Part shown: one piece after another, positions 1 to 9,757 of the stretch
Layout of the letters: every line of letters begins with the position of its first letter
How positions within the stretch are numbered: the stretch's first letter is position 1
From: Gorillibacterium massiliense
Lineage (GTDB): Bacteria; Bacillota; Bacilli; Paenibacillales; NBRC-103111
Direction: 5' to 3'
DNA: 64,000 nt
Assembly: GCF_000455485.1 (NCBI RefSeq)
Contig: NZ_CBQR020000171.1
Location: 1 to 64,000 of the forward strand
The notes under the pieces: generated by a model
The model's input: only the letters and a program-made list of their open reading frames with translations
What the model was told of the DNA's origin: nothing
Database searches by the model: none
Made by a program: the position numbers and the translations under genes

Positions 1-511
1 CTGTGATGATCAGTCCCCAGCCCAGTACTGTGAAAGAGGCGGTAAACCCGATTTTCGCCACCAGAAAGGCGCCGGCAGCTGGCGAAACGACGGAGGCGAG
101 CGTATGCACCAAGCCGTTGCCGGCCATAAGCCGGCTTTGTTGCAACCGGTCCTTGCCCATCTTGGCTAACATCGCCATACAAGCGGGAGAAAGAAAAGCC
201 AGAACAAAGCCGCTGATGGAGCGGATGGCCAGAAGTTGCCAGGGATTGCTCACCCTCGATTGAAGCAGCAGAATGACTCCCGAACCGATGAGGCTGATTA
301 CGATGAACCGCTTGCTGCCGTACCGGTCTACGCCGACTCCCGCCAGCAAATTTCCCGGCAGGTGGGTTAGAGAGTATACCCCCATAATGAGTCCAATAAA
401 AGAGGGGGCAGCGCCGATGGATAAGGCGAAGGGCGATAAAATCGGGTATTGGGCATGCAGATCGAACAAAGCGACAAACATGAAAAGATAAAGCCAGATG
501 GCCGTTTTCAT
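1..511 (-). CDS. MFS transporter, N-terminal part (runs off the left edge)
   Basis: Reading the minus strand from an ATG at 511 gives about 170 open codons that leave the window without a stop. The start has a good ribosome site (GGAGGTG, about 520-526). The product begins MKTAIWLYLFMFVALFDLHA and has several hydrophobic segments. Between the second and third lies the cytoplasmic-loop pattern GVGVDRYGSKR, which resembles the G-x3-D-R-x-G-R/K motif of major facilitator superfamily transporters. The substrate cannot be told. The gene is transcribed away from the rest of the window and shares a 250-base upstream region with the divergent gene at 759. MFS assignment is good; specificity is unknown. 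Confidence 0.75.
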   Translation of the reverse strand, partial: MKTAIWLYLFMFVALFDLHAQYPILSPFALSIGAAPSFIGLIMGVYSLTHLPGNLLAGVGVDRYGSKRFIVISLIGSGVILLLQSRVSNPWQLLAIRSISGFVLAFLSPACMAMLAKMGKDRLQQSRLMAGNGLVHTLASVVSPAAGAFLVAKIGFTASFTVLGWGLIIT

Positions 512-758
512 CTTCCGGCACCTCCAAGGGCAGTGTACTCGTACTACGTATACGCGGGCAGGACAGGCGCTAGAACGAGGAACATGCCGGGGGAAATGGC
601 CGGAATGGTCTATCTGCAAAGCCTTGGCAGAGCCATTTTCATAGGGAGATCGACTTTTCCTGCAAAAAACGGATGAAGTGGCGGGGCCGTATGTTGTATG
701 ATGAATAGGTATAGGTTTTTTCCCAATACCTGTTTGGTAGAGCTGGAGGTAGCATCCG

Positions 759-1016
759 ATGGATCAATGGACGACTTTTCTACAAGACCGCTGGTATGTA
801 GCGGTGATCGCAGTGATTGTGCTGTTCCTGATCGTGAAGTTGGTTAAAACTGCGGTTAAGTGGATTCTGGTGGTTGTGATTGCAGCTGCAGTGCTTTATT
901 ACGGTTACCAGTACAAGGACGAGCTGGAAAATGCAAAAAATCTCGTTCCCACCTCCTATCACATGGACAGCAATTTGAGTGTTGCGCTGGTTCCCAATTT
1001 TCCGCTCTGGGGGTGA
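759..1016 (+). CDS. Small membrane protein, unknown function
   Basis: An 85-residue protein with an ATG preceded by TGGAGG (about 742-747). Two adjacent hydrophobic stretches (about residues 13-30 and 33-50) are followed by a polar tail, so it is probably a small integral membrane protein. I do not recognise a family. Its stop codon abuts the start of the transglutaminase-like membrane protein at 1017, so the two are almost certainly co-translated and may work together at the membrane. Confidence 0.7.
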   Translation: MDQWTTFLQDRWYVAVIAVIVLFLIVKLVKTAVKWILVVVIAAAVLYYGYQYKDELENAKNLVPTSYHMDSNLSVALVPNFPLWG

Positions 1017-2174
1017 TTGAACTTGGCGGATTTACTGGAAGCTGCGAAAGATGTTAATGCTATTTCGGCTCTGCTTGTCATCATATTAGCTGCTTCCATT
1101 TTACAAGGCGCCGGCAAGGGTGCATCCGGTTCGGCGCTCCAGTTTATCCGGGCTGTCATTGAAGGGGTCTTTACTTTGGCGGCCATATTAATGGCCTGGC
1201 TTGCGGCAAAGGCTTGTTCGCCGCTCCTTCAAAGTTGGCTCGTCTCGCGGAACATTAAAATTCCCGCCGTCGAACTGGACGTCTTTAGCCGCGGCTATTA
1301 TACTTTTGTGACCGGCTTGCGGGACTTTACGTTGTTGCGTACGGGCCTTCTCTTTCTGTTGGCCTACATGATCGTGAAAATGATCCTGAATGCAGTAACC
1401 GTTCGTATTACTTCCATCCGGACGTATGAAAAGGTGGGGAATCAGTCAGGTTCTCCTGCCAGGCGGTGGCTAAGCAGCATCACCGGGGCTTTCGTTGGCG
1501 GATTGACCGGCATGGGGCGTGCGCTGGCGATGATCGCTTTGCTGTTCGTTTGCGCGACTGTGTTTCCAAACTCGCCTATTGCCGGATATATTCAGTCTTC
1601 ATCTCTCTACCAAAAGGGAGCCAATGAAATCATCGAACCGGTGACTGGGAAATGGGTGACGGATCGTCTGCCCGTATTTTCTCGGCAAGTACAAGAGGAG
1701 TTCGCCGGTATTCTGCAGCGCCGCTATGAAGTGTTGGATGCGAACATCCCCGATAATATCGCAGCGGCCGCCTTGGAAGTGACGAAAGGCGATTCCACTC
1801 CGGAGGAGAAAGCCCGCTCCTTATATTCCTTCATCGGAACCCGGGTTCAATACGATTGGGATAAGTACAATCTCTACATGAAGCAAAGAATATGGAAAGA
1901 GCAGACGCCGGAAGAAACCTTTGCCTCCAAGAAAGGCGTATGCATCGATTACTCCCGGCTGTATGCCGTTATGGCGAAGGCTGTCGGATTGGATGTCCGT
2001 GTCGTCACCGGGCTCGGTTATGACGGGCAGGGAGGCTACGGACCGCATGCTTGGAACGAAGTGAAGGTAGATGGAGACCACTGGATTCCCCTTGACTCCA
2101 CCTGGGTATCAAGCGGCGGCAATTGGTTCAACCCGCCGGGCTTTGAGAAGACCCATATTAAAGAATCGGCCTAA
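1017..2174 (+). CDS. Membrane protein with transglutaminase-like domain
   Basis: 385 residues. The N-terminal half has several hydrophobic segments (roughly residues 15-35, 45-65, 105-125 and 155-185). The C-terminal part is a transglutaminase-like cysteine protease fold with a visible Cys-His-Asp triad: Cys309 in GVCIDYS, His344 in PHAWNEV and Asp360 in PLDSTW. Such membrane-anchored proteins are often cell-envelope enzymes, but the substrate is unknown. The start is TTG at 1017 directly after the previous stop; TTG at 1023 is equally possible and better spaced from the GGGGG at 1009-1013. It forms a tight pair with the small membrane gene upstream. Confidence 0.85.
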   Translation: MNLADLLEAAKDVNAISALLVIILAASILQGAGKGASGSALQFIRAVIEGVFTLAAILMAWLAAKACSPLLQSWLVSRNIKIPAVELDVFSRGYYTFVTGLRDFTLLRTGLLFLLAYMIVKMILNAVTVRITSIRTYEKVGNQSGSPARRWLSSITGAFVGGLTGMGRALAMIALLFVCATVFPNSPIAGYIQSSSLYQKGANEIIEPVTGKWVTDRLPVFSRQVQEEFAGILQRRYEVLDANIPDNIAAAALEVTKGDSTPEEKARSLYSFIGTRVQYDWDKYNLYMKQRIWKEQTPEETFASKKGVCIDYSRLYAVMAKAVGLDVRVVTGLGYDGQGGYGPHAWNEVKVDGDHWIPLDSTWVSSGGNWFNPPGFEKTHIKESA

Positions 2175-2236
2175 TAGCGAAAGACACCGGCCCCCTGGAT
2201 CGGCGGGTCCGCCATAATAGAACGAGGAGCTGCACC

Positions 2237-2941
2237 ATGCGAAAACCGTTATCCGGCTATAAAGCCGTCTTTTTTGACGCAGGGGATACTCTTTTGACCA
2301 TTCCGGAAGCAAGAATTTTGTTCAGCCAGTTCCTTGCATTGAAGTCATTCCATAATGATGAACAGCATGTCGGCCAGTTGCTGGACGAAGCGTTCAATCT
2401 GTTCTATTACGGCAAGCAGTTAAACCCTGAGCAGGTGTGCTCGCCTGAATCGGACCGAAAATTCTGGATGGACCTTTACCGGTTTATTTTGGACCGCCTC
2501 GGAGCCGGGGAGCAGTGGAGCGAAGAAGAAATTTATCTCGTCTGCCACGAGCTGTACGATGAATTTATCGATCCGAAACATTACCAGTTGTTTGAGGATG
2601 TCAAGGCGAATCTGGAGCGTTTTCGTTCCCTCGGCCTGCGGATGGCGGTTATCTCCAATTTCGCGCCGACCCTTGCGACCATTTTGCGGGAAAAAGAAAT
2701 CATGAACTATTTCGATGCCGTTATCGTCTCTACTGAAGTGGGTTTGGAAAAGCCGAATCCGGCGATTTTCCGCTTGGCTCTGGAGCAAACCGGACTGGCC
2801 GCGGAAGATGTACTCTATGTAGGAGACCACGAAAATAATGATATATGGGCTCCTGCCCAGGTAGGAATGGATGCCGTGAAAATATCGCGTTATACCTACC
2901 AAGCCGACGGAAGCATTCACTCGCTAAATGAGCTGACGTAA
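2237..2941 (+). CDS. HAD-superfamily hydrolase (subfamily IA)
   Basis: 234 residues, ATG with a GAGGAG ribosome site. Motif I is FFDAGDTLL, with Asp14 the expected nucleophile and Asp17 the general acid/base; motif II is VISNF; the Lys motif is in GLEKPNP; motif IV is VGDHENND. These features and the helical cap after motif I mark a HAD subfamily IA phosphatase of the YjjG/HDHD3 kind. Such enzymes dephosphorylate small metabolites or damaged nucleotides; the substrate cannot be told from sequence. It sits between the transglutaminase-like gene and the penicillin-binding protein, in the same orientation. Confidence 0.88.
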   Translation: MRKPLSGYKAVFFDAGDTLLTIPEARILFSQFLALKSFHNDEQHVGQLLDEAFNLFYYGKQLNPEQVCSPESDRKFWMDLYRFILDRLGAGEQWSEEEIYLVCHELYDEFIDPKHYQLFEDVKANLERFRSLGLRMAVISNFAPTLATILREKEIMNYFDAVIVSTEVGLEKPNPAIFRLALEQTGLAAEDVLYVGDHENNDIWAPAQVGMDAVKISRYTYQADGSIHSLNELT

Positions 2942-2978
2942 ATCCGTCTGATTTTTATACAGGAAGGGAAGAAGAAGC

Positions 2979-5387
2979 ATGTCGACACACGACTTGGACG
3001 ACGCGAACAAGCAAGAAGGGAAGAGGAAATGGTATTTTTCCGTGCGTATCAATATGTTCTTCCTGGTTACCTTTCTGCTGTTCTCCGTGCTCATTGTCAG
3101 TCTTGCCTACCTGCAGTTTGTCCAAGGGCCGGTTTTGCAAGCCCAGAAGGCGCTATACGAGAAAAAGCCATATATCATTCCCCCGGTGCGGGGGAACATT
3201 TATGATATGAGCGGCGCACCCATCGCTTGGACGGTCTCCACTCAGACGCTGTTCTATACCATTTTGCCCACCTCCAAAGACCAATCCTCCACGGACCGGT
3301 GGAAGGAACAGGTGAACATCGCCAACAACCTGGCCGAGGTGTTCGCTAAATACAGCGACAAGCCGGAGCAGAAGCTGACAGCCCAGGAAATTTTCGAACT
3401 GATGGACACTGAAAAAACGTATACAGGCGAGAAGCGCACGGTTAAAGGCTTCGGTTATTGGCCCCGGCGTATTCGTTCCGATTTGAACGAGAAGGAAATC
3501 GCCTATATTTCCGAGCACCGGGATGAATTCCCGGGCATGGATATCTCAGAGGAAACCGTCCGCACCTACGAGCCTGACGATTCCAAGCAGGTGGCTGCCC
3601 AAATGGTCGGCTACATGAAGCCCTTTAAAGGGGCGATCACGATGGACGACAAAGTCGGGGGATTCTATAAGAGCAAGCAAGAGGATTCCAAAAAGGACTT
3701 AACCGATTTTAAAAACAATTATCAGAGTGAAGAATATGTCGGGATCGACGGCCTTGAATTCATGTACCAGGACGAGCTGCGCGGCGAAAACGGCAAGAAG
3801 GAATATCCTGTTAACGCCAAAAATGAGATCCGCGGCGAACCGGAAATCACCTATCCGGAAAAAGGCCACAACCTTTATTTGACCCTCAACAAAAACGTTC
3901 AGTTGGCGGCGCAAAACGCCATCACCGAGCATTTGGCAAAATTGCAGAGCTCTACGTCGAAATATTGGGTGGATGGAAAGGAAGCCGTCGCCGGTTACGC
4001 GGTAGCGATGGAAGTGGATACGGGGCGGATCGTCGCCATGGCCAGCATGCCGGACTACAATCCGTCTTCCTGGTATAATTTGACGTCGTCGAAGCTGCGG
4101 GAGATCCTCAACCGTTACCCTAACGGTACCATCAAGGAGCGGTACGCGGACTTGCCCGACGATAAGGTAGGCAAGCATCCCAGCTCATTGGTGCCGTTGG
4201 GCTCGACCATCAAGCCGCTGACGATATTAGTCGGCTTGCAGGAGAAATTGATTACTCCGTGGAGCACTTACGCTGATTCGGGGACCTTCCTCTACGGCAA
4301 GGACAACAGTAAAATCCGCAACTCGGAAGGGCACAGCTACGGGTTGCTCACTCCTGCCACTGCTATTGAGCATTCCTCTAACACATTCATGGCCGCCATG
4401 ATTGGAGATAAGCTGTACAAGCGGCCGAATACAGATTCTGCCGCAGTTTGGGATTCGTATATGAAGCAGTTCGGTTTGGGCGTGTCGACGGAAAGCGGGC
4501 TTCCTTACGAAAGCAAAGGAATTGCCGACTATCTGAATCCGAAGGCCGGGACGGCGCAAACCCGAATGGTGATGTCTTCCTTCGGTCAAATGGGCAAATA
4601 TACGACGCTGCAGTTGGCTCAGTATGTTTCGATGCTGGCGAATCACGGCAAACGGATGAAGCCGCTGTTTGTCGACCGCATCACGACGGCGGACAATCAA
4701 GTGCTGTCGACTTGGCGGGACAATGTGACGGTTTTGAATGAAGTGGAGTTCCCCGATTCCTATTGGAAAGTGCTTTATGACGGGATGGAGAGCGGCATTG
4801 AAGGCTTTGAAAATTTCCCTTATGCGGTGAAGAGAAAAACGGGGACCTCTGAGTCTTCCATCGCCGGGAAGACCATCGAGAACGCGGTGTTCATCAGCTA
4901 CGCTCCTGCCGATAAGCCGAAGCTCGCCATCGCTGTCGTTGTGCCGGAAGGCGGTTACGGCCGGTACGGCGCCGCTCCTATCGCTAGGAAAATTTACGAT
5001 GCCTACGACGAGTACATCGGTTTAACCGGGACGCCGCGGCCGAAAACGGAATCTACCGATACGACAGGAACTACGGGCACAGACGGCAAGGTTACGGCAA
5101 ACGGAACGACGGGGACTGGGCAGGCGGCAACAGGCGATACGAAGCAAAATGGTAATTCTAGTGGCACTGGAACCCAAAAAGGCAATACCCAAAAAGATAA
5201 CCAGAAGCCAAGCGACAAGCCGAAGAATAATGGCACCGCCAATTCCAACGGCAACCAGAAAAAGGATGAAGCGATACCAGCCGGCCAAACGGCCGGGACT
5301 GGCGGTAATGCGGGAGGCCAGCCGGACCAAACCGGCGGCGATCAACCGGCTGCCGGAGACGCCGGCACCCCAGCGGGTGGTAACTAG
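2979..5387 (+). CDS. Class B penicillin-binding protein (transpeptidase) with low-complexity tail
   Basis: 802 residues. A cytoplasmic N-terminus is followed by one membrane anchor (about residues 27-49), a dimerisation domain beginning with the PPVRGNIYD motif, and a penicillin-binding transpeptidase domain. The three active-site motifs are present: STIK (catalytic Ser409), SSN (Ser466) and KTGT (620-623). This predicts D,D-transpeptidase cross-linking of peptidoglycan outside the membrane. The last ~125 residues are a repetitive Gly/Thr/Asn/Gln/Lys-rich tail, unusual for the family core, probably an extended wall-spanning linker. Start ATG 2979 has GGAAGGGAAG upstream. Whether it serves elongation, division or sporulation cannot be decided. 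Confidence 0.92.
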   Translation: MSTHDLDDANKQEGKRKWYFSVRINMFFLVTFLLFSVLIVSLAYLQFVQGPVLQAQKALYEKKPYIIPPVRGNIYDMSGAPIAWTVSTQTLFYTILPTSKDQSSTDRWKEQVNIANNLAEVFAKYSDKPEQKLTAQEIFELMDTEKTYTGEKRTVKGFGYWPRRIRSDLNEKEIAYISEHRDEFPGMDISEETVRTYEPDDSKQVAAQMVGYMKPFKGAITMDDKVGGFYKSKQEDSKKDLTDFKNNYQSEEYVGIDGLEFMYQDELRGENGKKEYPVNAKNEIRGEPEITYPEKGHNLYLTLNKNVQLAAQNAITEHLAKLQSSTSKYWVDGKEAVAGYAVAMEVDTGRIVAMASMPDYNPSSWYNLTSSKLREILNRYPNGTIKERYADLPDDKVGKHPSSLVPLGSTIKPLTILVGLQEKLITPWSTYADSGTFLYGKDNSKIRNSEGHSYGLLTPATAIEHSSNTFMAAMIGDKLYKRPNTDSAAVWDSYMKQFGLGVSTESGLPYESKGIADYLNPKAGTAQTRMVMSSFGQMGKYTTLQLAQYVSMLANHGKRMKPLFVDRITTADNQVLSTWRDNVTVLNEVEFPDSYWKVLYDGMESGIEGFENFPYAVKRKTGTSESSIAGKTIENAVFISYAPADKPKLAIAVVVPEGGYGRYGAAPIARKIYDAYDEYIGLTGTPRPKTESTDTTGTTGTDGKVTANGTTGTGQAATGDTKQNGNSSGTGTQKGNTQKDNQKPSDKPKNNGTANSNGNQKKDEAIPAGQTAGTGGNAGGQPDQTGGDQPAAGDAGTPAGGN

Positions 5388-5447
5388 CGCCGCCGCTTTT
5401 GCCACCGAAGATCCGGCTGCCTGTCGCTGAAGGCTTTACCCTTGATC

Positions 5448-5563
5448 GAAATCCTGCAAAAGATCAGGTTATTTCAGCTCCGGATCATCAATTCCTCTTT
5501 CCCGGAGCGAAATTCCTGCACTTTTGCAGGTTTTTCTTTTTCGTGCACTTTTGCAGGCTTTTG
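5448..5563. repeat. Cluster of TGCAAAAG / CTTTTGCA repeats with terminator-like hairpins
   Basis: In the 367-base gap between the penicillin-binding protein and asnB, CCTGCAAAAG occurs at 5453-5462 and its inverse CTTTTGCAGG at 5521-5530 and 5548-5557. The latter two lie in a direct repeat TGCACTTTTGCAGG about 26 bases apart. CCTGCA-CTTT-TGCAGG (5515-5530) is followed by TTTTTCTTTTT and would work as a short intrinsic terminator of the upstream gene. The first element can pair with either later copy, giving alternative folds. The rest of the gap holds a TATACT hexamer at 5678-5683 that could be the -10 of asnB; no convincing -35 is seen. Confidence 0.5.
5515..5541 (+). terminator. Intrinsic terminator after the penicillin-binding protein gene
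   Basis: Six-base-pair stem CCTGCA/TGCAGG with a CTTT loop, then TTTTTCTTTTT. The stem is short, but a near copy follows at 5544. Confidence 0.5.
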
Positions 5564-5754
5564 TTTCTCTGCTTAGCCGCGATCAAGCCAGTGGGTCACG
5601 GCTGCTGCTTATTGCGTCTTTTTTGTGGATTTTGTCGTCTTGCGGCTGGATATTTACTCATTCTGCGAATGGTATGGTATACTAGTGTATCGTAAAAATG
5701 GATACGCCTATATAGAATCCATACGGATACCAACATAGATGGAGAGTGGATAAT

Positions 5755-7629
5755 TTGTGCGGAATCGCTGGTTTGATGCGCTTTGACGGTCAGGAGCCGT
5801 CACGGGAAAGCCTGAAACGAATGACCGATGTAATCGCTCATCGGGGACCGGATGACTCCGGTTTTTTGACGGAGGGAGGAATCGGCCTCGGTTTTCGCAG
5901 ATTATCGATTATCGACCTGCGGGAAGGGCATCAGCCTCTTTGCAATGAGGATGAATCGGTTTGGATCATTTTCAACGGAGAGATTTACAACTATAAAGAG
6001 CTGCGTGCGACCCTGGAAGCCCGGGGACACGTGTTCCGCACCCATTCCGATACGGAGACGATCGTTCACCTGTACGAGGAATACGGCGAAGAATGCGTGA
6101 AAATGCTGCGCGGCATGTTCGGCTTTGTCATTTGGGACCGGAACAAACGGATGCTGTTCGGCGCCCGGGATCATTTCGGCATCAAGCCCTTTTACTATCA
6201 CTATTCTTCCGAGCAGTTTGTTTTCGGCTCCGAAATCAAAAGCCTACTGGAAGCAGAAGGCATTGAACGGCAAGTGAATACCGACGGTCTGATGAACTAT
6301 TTGACCTTTCAATACGTTCCGGAACCGGACACGATGTTTGCCGGTATCCAAAAACTTCGTCCTGCTCACTACATAAAAGTGACCGCAGACGGCAAAATGA
6401 CCCAAGTCCGCTATTGGGACCCGATGCTCGAGCCGGAGAACCGGGAGTTCGACGATTATGTAGAAGAAATCCGCGCCAAACTGATGGATTCGGTAAGCCA
6501 TCACCTGGTCAGCGATGTGGAGCGGGGCTGCTTCCTCTCCAGCGGCATCGACTCTACCGCCATGGCGGCTCACATGAGCCGCATCGAACCGATCCGCACC
6601 TTCTCCGTCGGCTTCGAAGGGGCCAACAACGAGACGATCATCGCCCGCGAGTCGGCAAATGCCATGGGCACCCAACACTATGACCGCATCATTTCGCAAA
6701 AAGACTACTTCGACAGCTTGCCCAAAGCCATCTGGCATCAGGACGAGCCTGTTGCCGATCCTTCGGCCATCGCGCTCTACCATCTGGCGCAGCTGGCCCG
6801 CGAACACGTGACGGTAGTACTCTCAGGCGAAGGCGCTGACGAGCTGTTCGGCGGCTATCGTATCTACCGTGAGCCTCTCTCCTTGAAGCCCATTGAGACG
6901 ATGCCGGCGCCGCTTAAGCGACTGCTGCGCAAAATGGCTCTGGCCCTCCCCGGCGGCGCTCCCGGTCGCAATTACATTTTGCGAGGCACAACGCCCCTTA
7001 CAGAACGTTTTATCGGCAACGCGAAGATCTTCTCTGAAGACTTGAAGGCGGACGTACTAAAGACCGGCGCCGAAAAATTGGGTACTTACAAGAATCCTTA
7101 TCAAATCGCAGCTGAATATTATGAGAAAACCCGCCATCTCGATCCCGTCACCCGGATGCAGTACATTGACATGAACCTTTGGCTGCCAGGAGACATCCTG
7201 ATGAAGGCGGACAAGATGACCATGGCCCACTCTCTGGAGCTGCGCGTACCTTTTTTGGATAAAGATCTGTACGAGCTCACCCGAAAAATTCCCGTGGACT
7301 ACCGTCTGGGTGGCGGAACGACGAAATATATATTCCGTAAGGCAATGGAAGGCATTATTCCGAGCTTTATTTTGGACCGTCCCAAGCTTGGCTTCCCCGT
7401 TCCGATGCGGGATTGGCTGAGAGGCCCGCAAGGAAAAACGGTGCTGGAGCAAATCGAAGCCGGCGGTATCGGCGACTACATCAATCTGTCCACCGTGGAA
7501 AGCATGCTGGCCAAACATCAGAGCGGTCAAGGGGATTACGCCCGCCGCCTGTGGGTCATTTACGTCTTTGCCCTTTGGCACAGCACCTACATGCTGCCCG
7601 AGTCAAGCCGCGCTTTTGCGGCTGTTTAA
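5755..7629 (+). CDS. asnB: Asparagine synthase (glutamine-hydrolysing)
   Basis: 624 residues from TTG 5755. I chose this start over GTG 5746 because family members need Cys as residue 2 after Met removal: the protein then starts MCGIAGLMRF, and GGAGAG (5741-5746) is well spaced. The N-terminal Ntn glutaminase domain (1-210) frees ammonia from glutamine. The C-terminal synthetase domain carries the ATP pyrophosphatase loop in the variant form SSGIDST and the downstream SGEGADELFGGY motif, so it adenylates aspartate and makes asparagine. The length and both intact active sites fit a true AsnB, unlike the cyclase homologue at 49159. Thirteen bases separate it from the HAD gene that follows. Confidence 0.93.
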   Translation: MCGIAGLMRFDGQEPSRESLKRMTDVIAHRGPDDSGFLTEGGIGLGFRRLSIIDLREGHQPLCNEDESVWIIFNGEIYNYKELRATLEARGHVFRTHSDTETIVHLYEEYGEECVKMLRGMFGFVIWDRNKRMLFGARDHFGIKPFYYHYSSEQFVFGSEIKSLLEAEGIERQVNTDGLMNYLTFQYVPEPDTMFAGIQKLRPAHYIKVTADGKMTQVRYWDPMLEPENREFDDYVEEIRAKLMDSVSHHLVSDVERGCFLSSGIDSTAMAAHMSRIEPIRTFSVGFEGANNETIIARESANAMGTQHYDRIISQKDYFDSLPKAIWHQDEPVADPSAIALYHLAQLAREHVTVVLSGEGADELFGGYRIYREPLSLKPIETMPAPLKRLLRKMALALPGGAPGRNYILRGTTPLTERFIGNAKIFSEDLKADVLKTGAEKLGTYKNPYQIAAEYYEKTRHLDPVTRMQYIDMNLWLPGDILMKADKMTMAHSLELRVPFLDKDLYELTRKIPVDYRLGGGTTKYIFRKAMEGIIPSFILDRPKLGFPVPMRDWLRGPQGKTVLEQIEAGGIGDYINLSTVESMLAKHQSGQGDYARRLWVIYVFALWHSTYMLPESSRAFAAV

Positions 7630-7641
7630 AGGAGATCTGAG

Positions 7642-8400
7642 ATGACAGCTTACCAGATTCAAACTCCATATAAACTGGTCGCCCTTGACATGGATGGCAC
7701 TCTTCTTAACGACGAGAAGAAGATTTCCGAGGAAAACCGCAAGTGGATTGCCAAGGCTATTGAACACGGCATCACGGTGATGTTTGCCACTGGCCGCGGT
7801 GTTCCTAGCGTGGAGCCCTACGTGGAGGAGCTCGGCTTGAAATCGCCGATGGTATCGGTGAACGGCGGCGAAGTGTGGGAAGCGCCGAACGTGCTGCTCA
7901 CCCGCCACGAAATGAAAGTGGAATGGATCCGTGAGCTTCTCGATTTGGCTATTGCCGAAGATTGCTGGTATTGGGCATACACCACCGAAGGCATGTTCAA
8001 TAAGGAACGTTGGGTGGACAAACTGGAGAACTTCACCTGGATCAAGTTTGGCTTTTTCAGCGAGGATCCCGAACAATTGGACAAAATCACCAAAATCGTG
8101 CAGTCGGCGGAGCTCTATGAGCTGAGCAACTCCGACTTGCGCAACATCGAGATTAACCCGAAAGGTGTCAGCAAGGCCAGCGGCATCCGCGAGGTTTGCA
8201 AGCTCCTCGACATCCGCATGGAGGAGGTCATCGCCTGCGGTGACAGCCTCAACGACTTGCAGATGATTCAATCGGTAGGACTGGGCATCGCCATGGGCAA
8301 TGCCCAGGAAGATATTAAACGGGCTGCCAAAGCAGTCACAGCAACGAATGAGGAAGACGGCGTAGCCCAGGTGATTCGAAAATACCTTTTCGGAGAGTAG
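7642..8400 (+). CDS. Cof-type HAD-IIB hydrolase
   Basis: 252 residues. Motif I LDMDGTLLND (Asp16 nucleophile, Asp18 acid/base), motif II FATGRG, the Lys region before motif IV, and GDSLNDLQM as motif IV, with a large cap domain between motifs II and III. This is the Cof/YidA/YkrA type of sugar-phosphate or pyridoxal-phosphate phosphatase. The substrate is unknown. It has AAAGGAG upstream of its ATG and is probably co-transcribed with asnB and the next gene. Confidence 0.9.
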   Translation: MTAYQIQTPYKLVALDMDGTLLNDEKKISEENRKWIAKAIEHGITVMFATGRGVPSVEPYVEELGLKSPMVSVNGGEVWEAPNVLLTRHEMKVEWIRELLDLAIAEDCWYWAYTTEGMFNKERWVDKLENFTWIKFGFFSEDPEQLDKITKIVQSAELYELSNSDLRNIEINPKGVSKASGIREVCKLLDIRMEEVIACGDSLNDLQMIQSVGLGIAMGNAQEDIKRAAKAVTATNEEDGVAQVIRKYLFGE

Positions 8401-8410
8401 GGCGGATCAT

Positions 8411-8890
8411 ATGGAAGTCGTTGGATGGATCTTGGTCATCGCGCTTTTTGTCATTGGCATGGCTGGCATCGTTTATCCGGTGCTTCCCAGCGTCGTCGCG
8501 GTATACGCCGCATTCTTCGTTTACGGTATTTTCATCAGCTTCAAGCCATTCGGTTTCTGGTTCTGGTCGTTACAGACGATGCTGTTTGCTGCGATCTTTG
8601 TCAGTGATCATCTGATCAGCGCACTCGGGGTTAAAAAGTTCGGCGGCTCTAAAGCCTCTGTCTGGGGCAGCATCATCGGTCTCATTATCGGCCCATTTAT
8701 CTTTCCCGGTGTCGGTTTGATTCTCGGTCCGTTTCTCGGGGCGATGGCCGGTGAGCTGCTGATCGGCGCCAGCTTCAACCAGTCCGTTAAGGTAGGCATC
8801 GGATCTCTGCTTGGTTTCTTTTCCAGCGCGGTGGTCAAGGTGATTTTGCAAATACTCATGATTGTGCTCTTCTTCATTTGGCTTATCTAG
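8411..8890 (+). CDS. DUF456-type membrane protein
   Basis: 159 residues, almost entirely hydrophobic, with about five membrane segments and glycine-rich stretches ([20 protein letters not shown], then [10 protein letters not shown]) typical of the DUF456 family. No biochemical role is established for the family. Ten bases separate it from the HAD gene; the start is ATG 8411. Probably in one transcript with asnB. Confidence 0.75.
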   Translation: MEVVGWILVIALFVIGMAGIVYPVLPSVVAVYAAFFVYGIFISFKPFGFWFWSLQTMLFAAIFVSDHLISALGVKKFGGSKASVWGSIIGLIIGPFIFPGVGLILGPFLGAMAGELLIGASFNQSVKVGIGSLLGFFSSAVVKVILQILMIVLFFIWLI

Positions 8891-8927
8891 TAATAACAGA
8901 CCGAAAACAGCTGAAGGAGTGTTCAAA

Positions 8928-9653
8928 ATGACCCATGTCACCGTTTGGAACGAGTATTTGCATGAACGCCAGGATGAGTTGGTAGCCGCCGTCTATCCGA
9001 AGGGCATCCACCAAGCCATAGCAGACGGCATCGCCTGCGGCGATTTTACCGTTGGCACCGCCACTCTCGATCAACCCGAGAATGGACTCACGGACGAAGT
9101 GCTGAAAAAGACGGATGTCCTGATCTGGTGGGCCCACATGGGGCATGAACAAGTATCCGATGAAACCGTGAACCGGGTACATCAGCGGGTGCTTCAGGGG
9201 ATGGGGCTGATCGTCCTTCATTCGGGCCATTTTTCGAAAGTGTTTAAAAAGCTGATGGGCACCTCCTGCGATTTGAGATGGCGGGAGTATGGCGAGAAAG
9301 AGCGAATTTGGGTCGTCGACCCGGCTCATCCTATCGCCGAAGGCATCGGGCTTTATTTTGAACTGGAAAAAGAAGAGATGTACGGCGAGCATTTTGACAT
9401 TCCGGCACCGGATGAGCTTGTGTTCGTCAGTTGGTTTGAAGGCGGCGAAGTGTTCCGCAGCGGCTGCACCTATCACCGGGGACAAGGGAAGATTTTCTAC
9501 TTCCGCCCGGGGCACGAAACCCATCCCACCTATTACGACAAAAACGTGCTGAAGGTCATCGCCAACGCCATTCGTTGGGCGGCTCCCAAGCACGGTGCGA
9601 ATCCGATTTACGGCTACAATGAACCCCTTGAGGCTATCGTTAAAAAAGGGTAG
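8928..9653 (+). CDS. ThuA-like (trehalose utilisation) domain protein
   Basis: 241 residues from ATG 8928, preceded by GAAGGAG (8913-8919); the open frame extends further up, but that part overlaps the preceding gene and lacks a ribosome site. The sequence has the class I glutamine-amidotransferase-like fold of ThuA proteins: [10 protein letters not shown] at the N-terminus, [24 protein letters not shown] and a C-terminal [10 protein letters not shown]. Family members act in sugar (trehalose, disaccharide) metabolism, with unclear chemistry. No sugar genes are adjacent, so the role here is open. Confidence 0.85.
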   Translation: MTHVTVWNEYLHERQDELVAAVYPKGIHQAIADGIACGDFTVGTATLDQPENGLTDEVLKKTDVLIWWAHMGHEQVSDETVNRVHQRVLQGMGLIVLHSGHFSKVFKKLMGTSCDLRWREYGEKERIWVVDPAHPIAEGIGLYFELEKEEMYGEHFDIPAPDELVFVSWFEGGEVFRSGCTYHRGQGKIFYFRPGHETHPTYYDKNVLKVIANAIRWAAPKHGANPIYGYNEPLEAIVKKG

Positions 9654-9757
9654 CTTGATGGAGCTTGGGAAAGGGCACAGGTCGCGGCGGAAGCTGCGGC
9701 CTTGCTTAATGGTCTTGATCCAGAAGGGTTTTGGGTAAAGAAAGGCAGGAGAACGGC

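Noticed and set aside
5746-5754. GTG start for asnB giving three extra residues
   Set aside because: Residue 2 must be the glutaminase Cys; TTG 5755 gives this, and the GGAGAG is then properly spaced.
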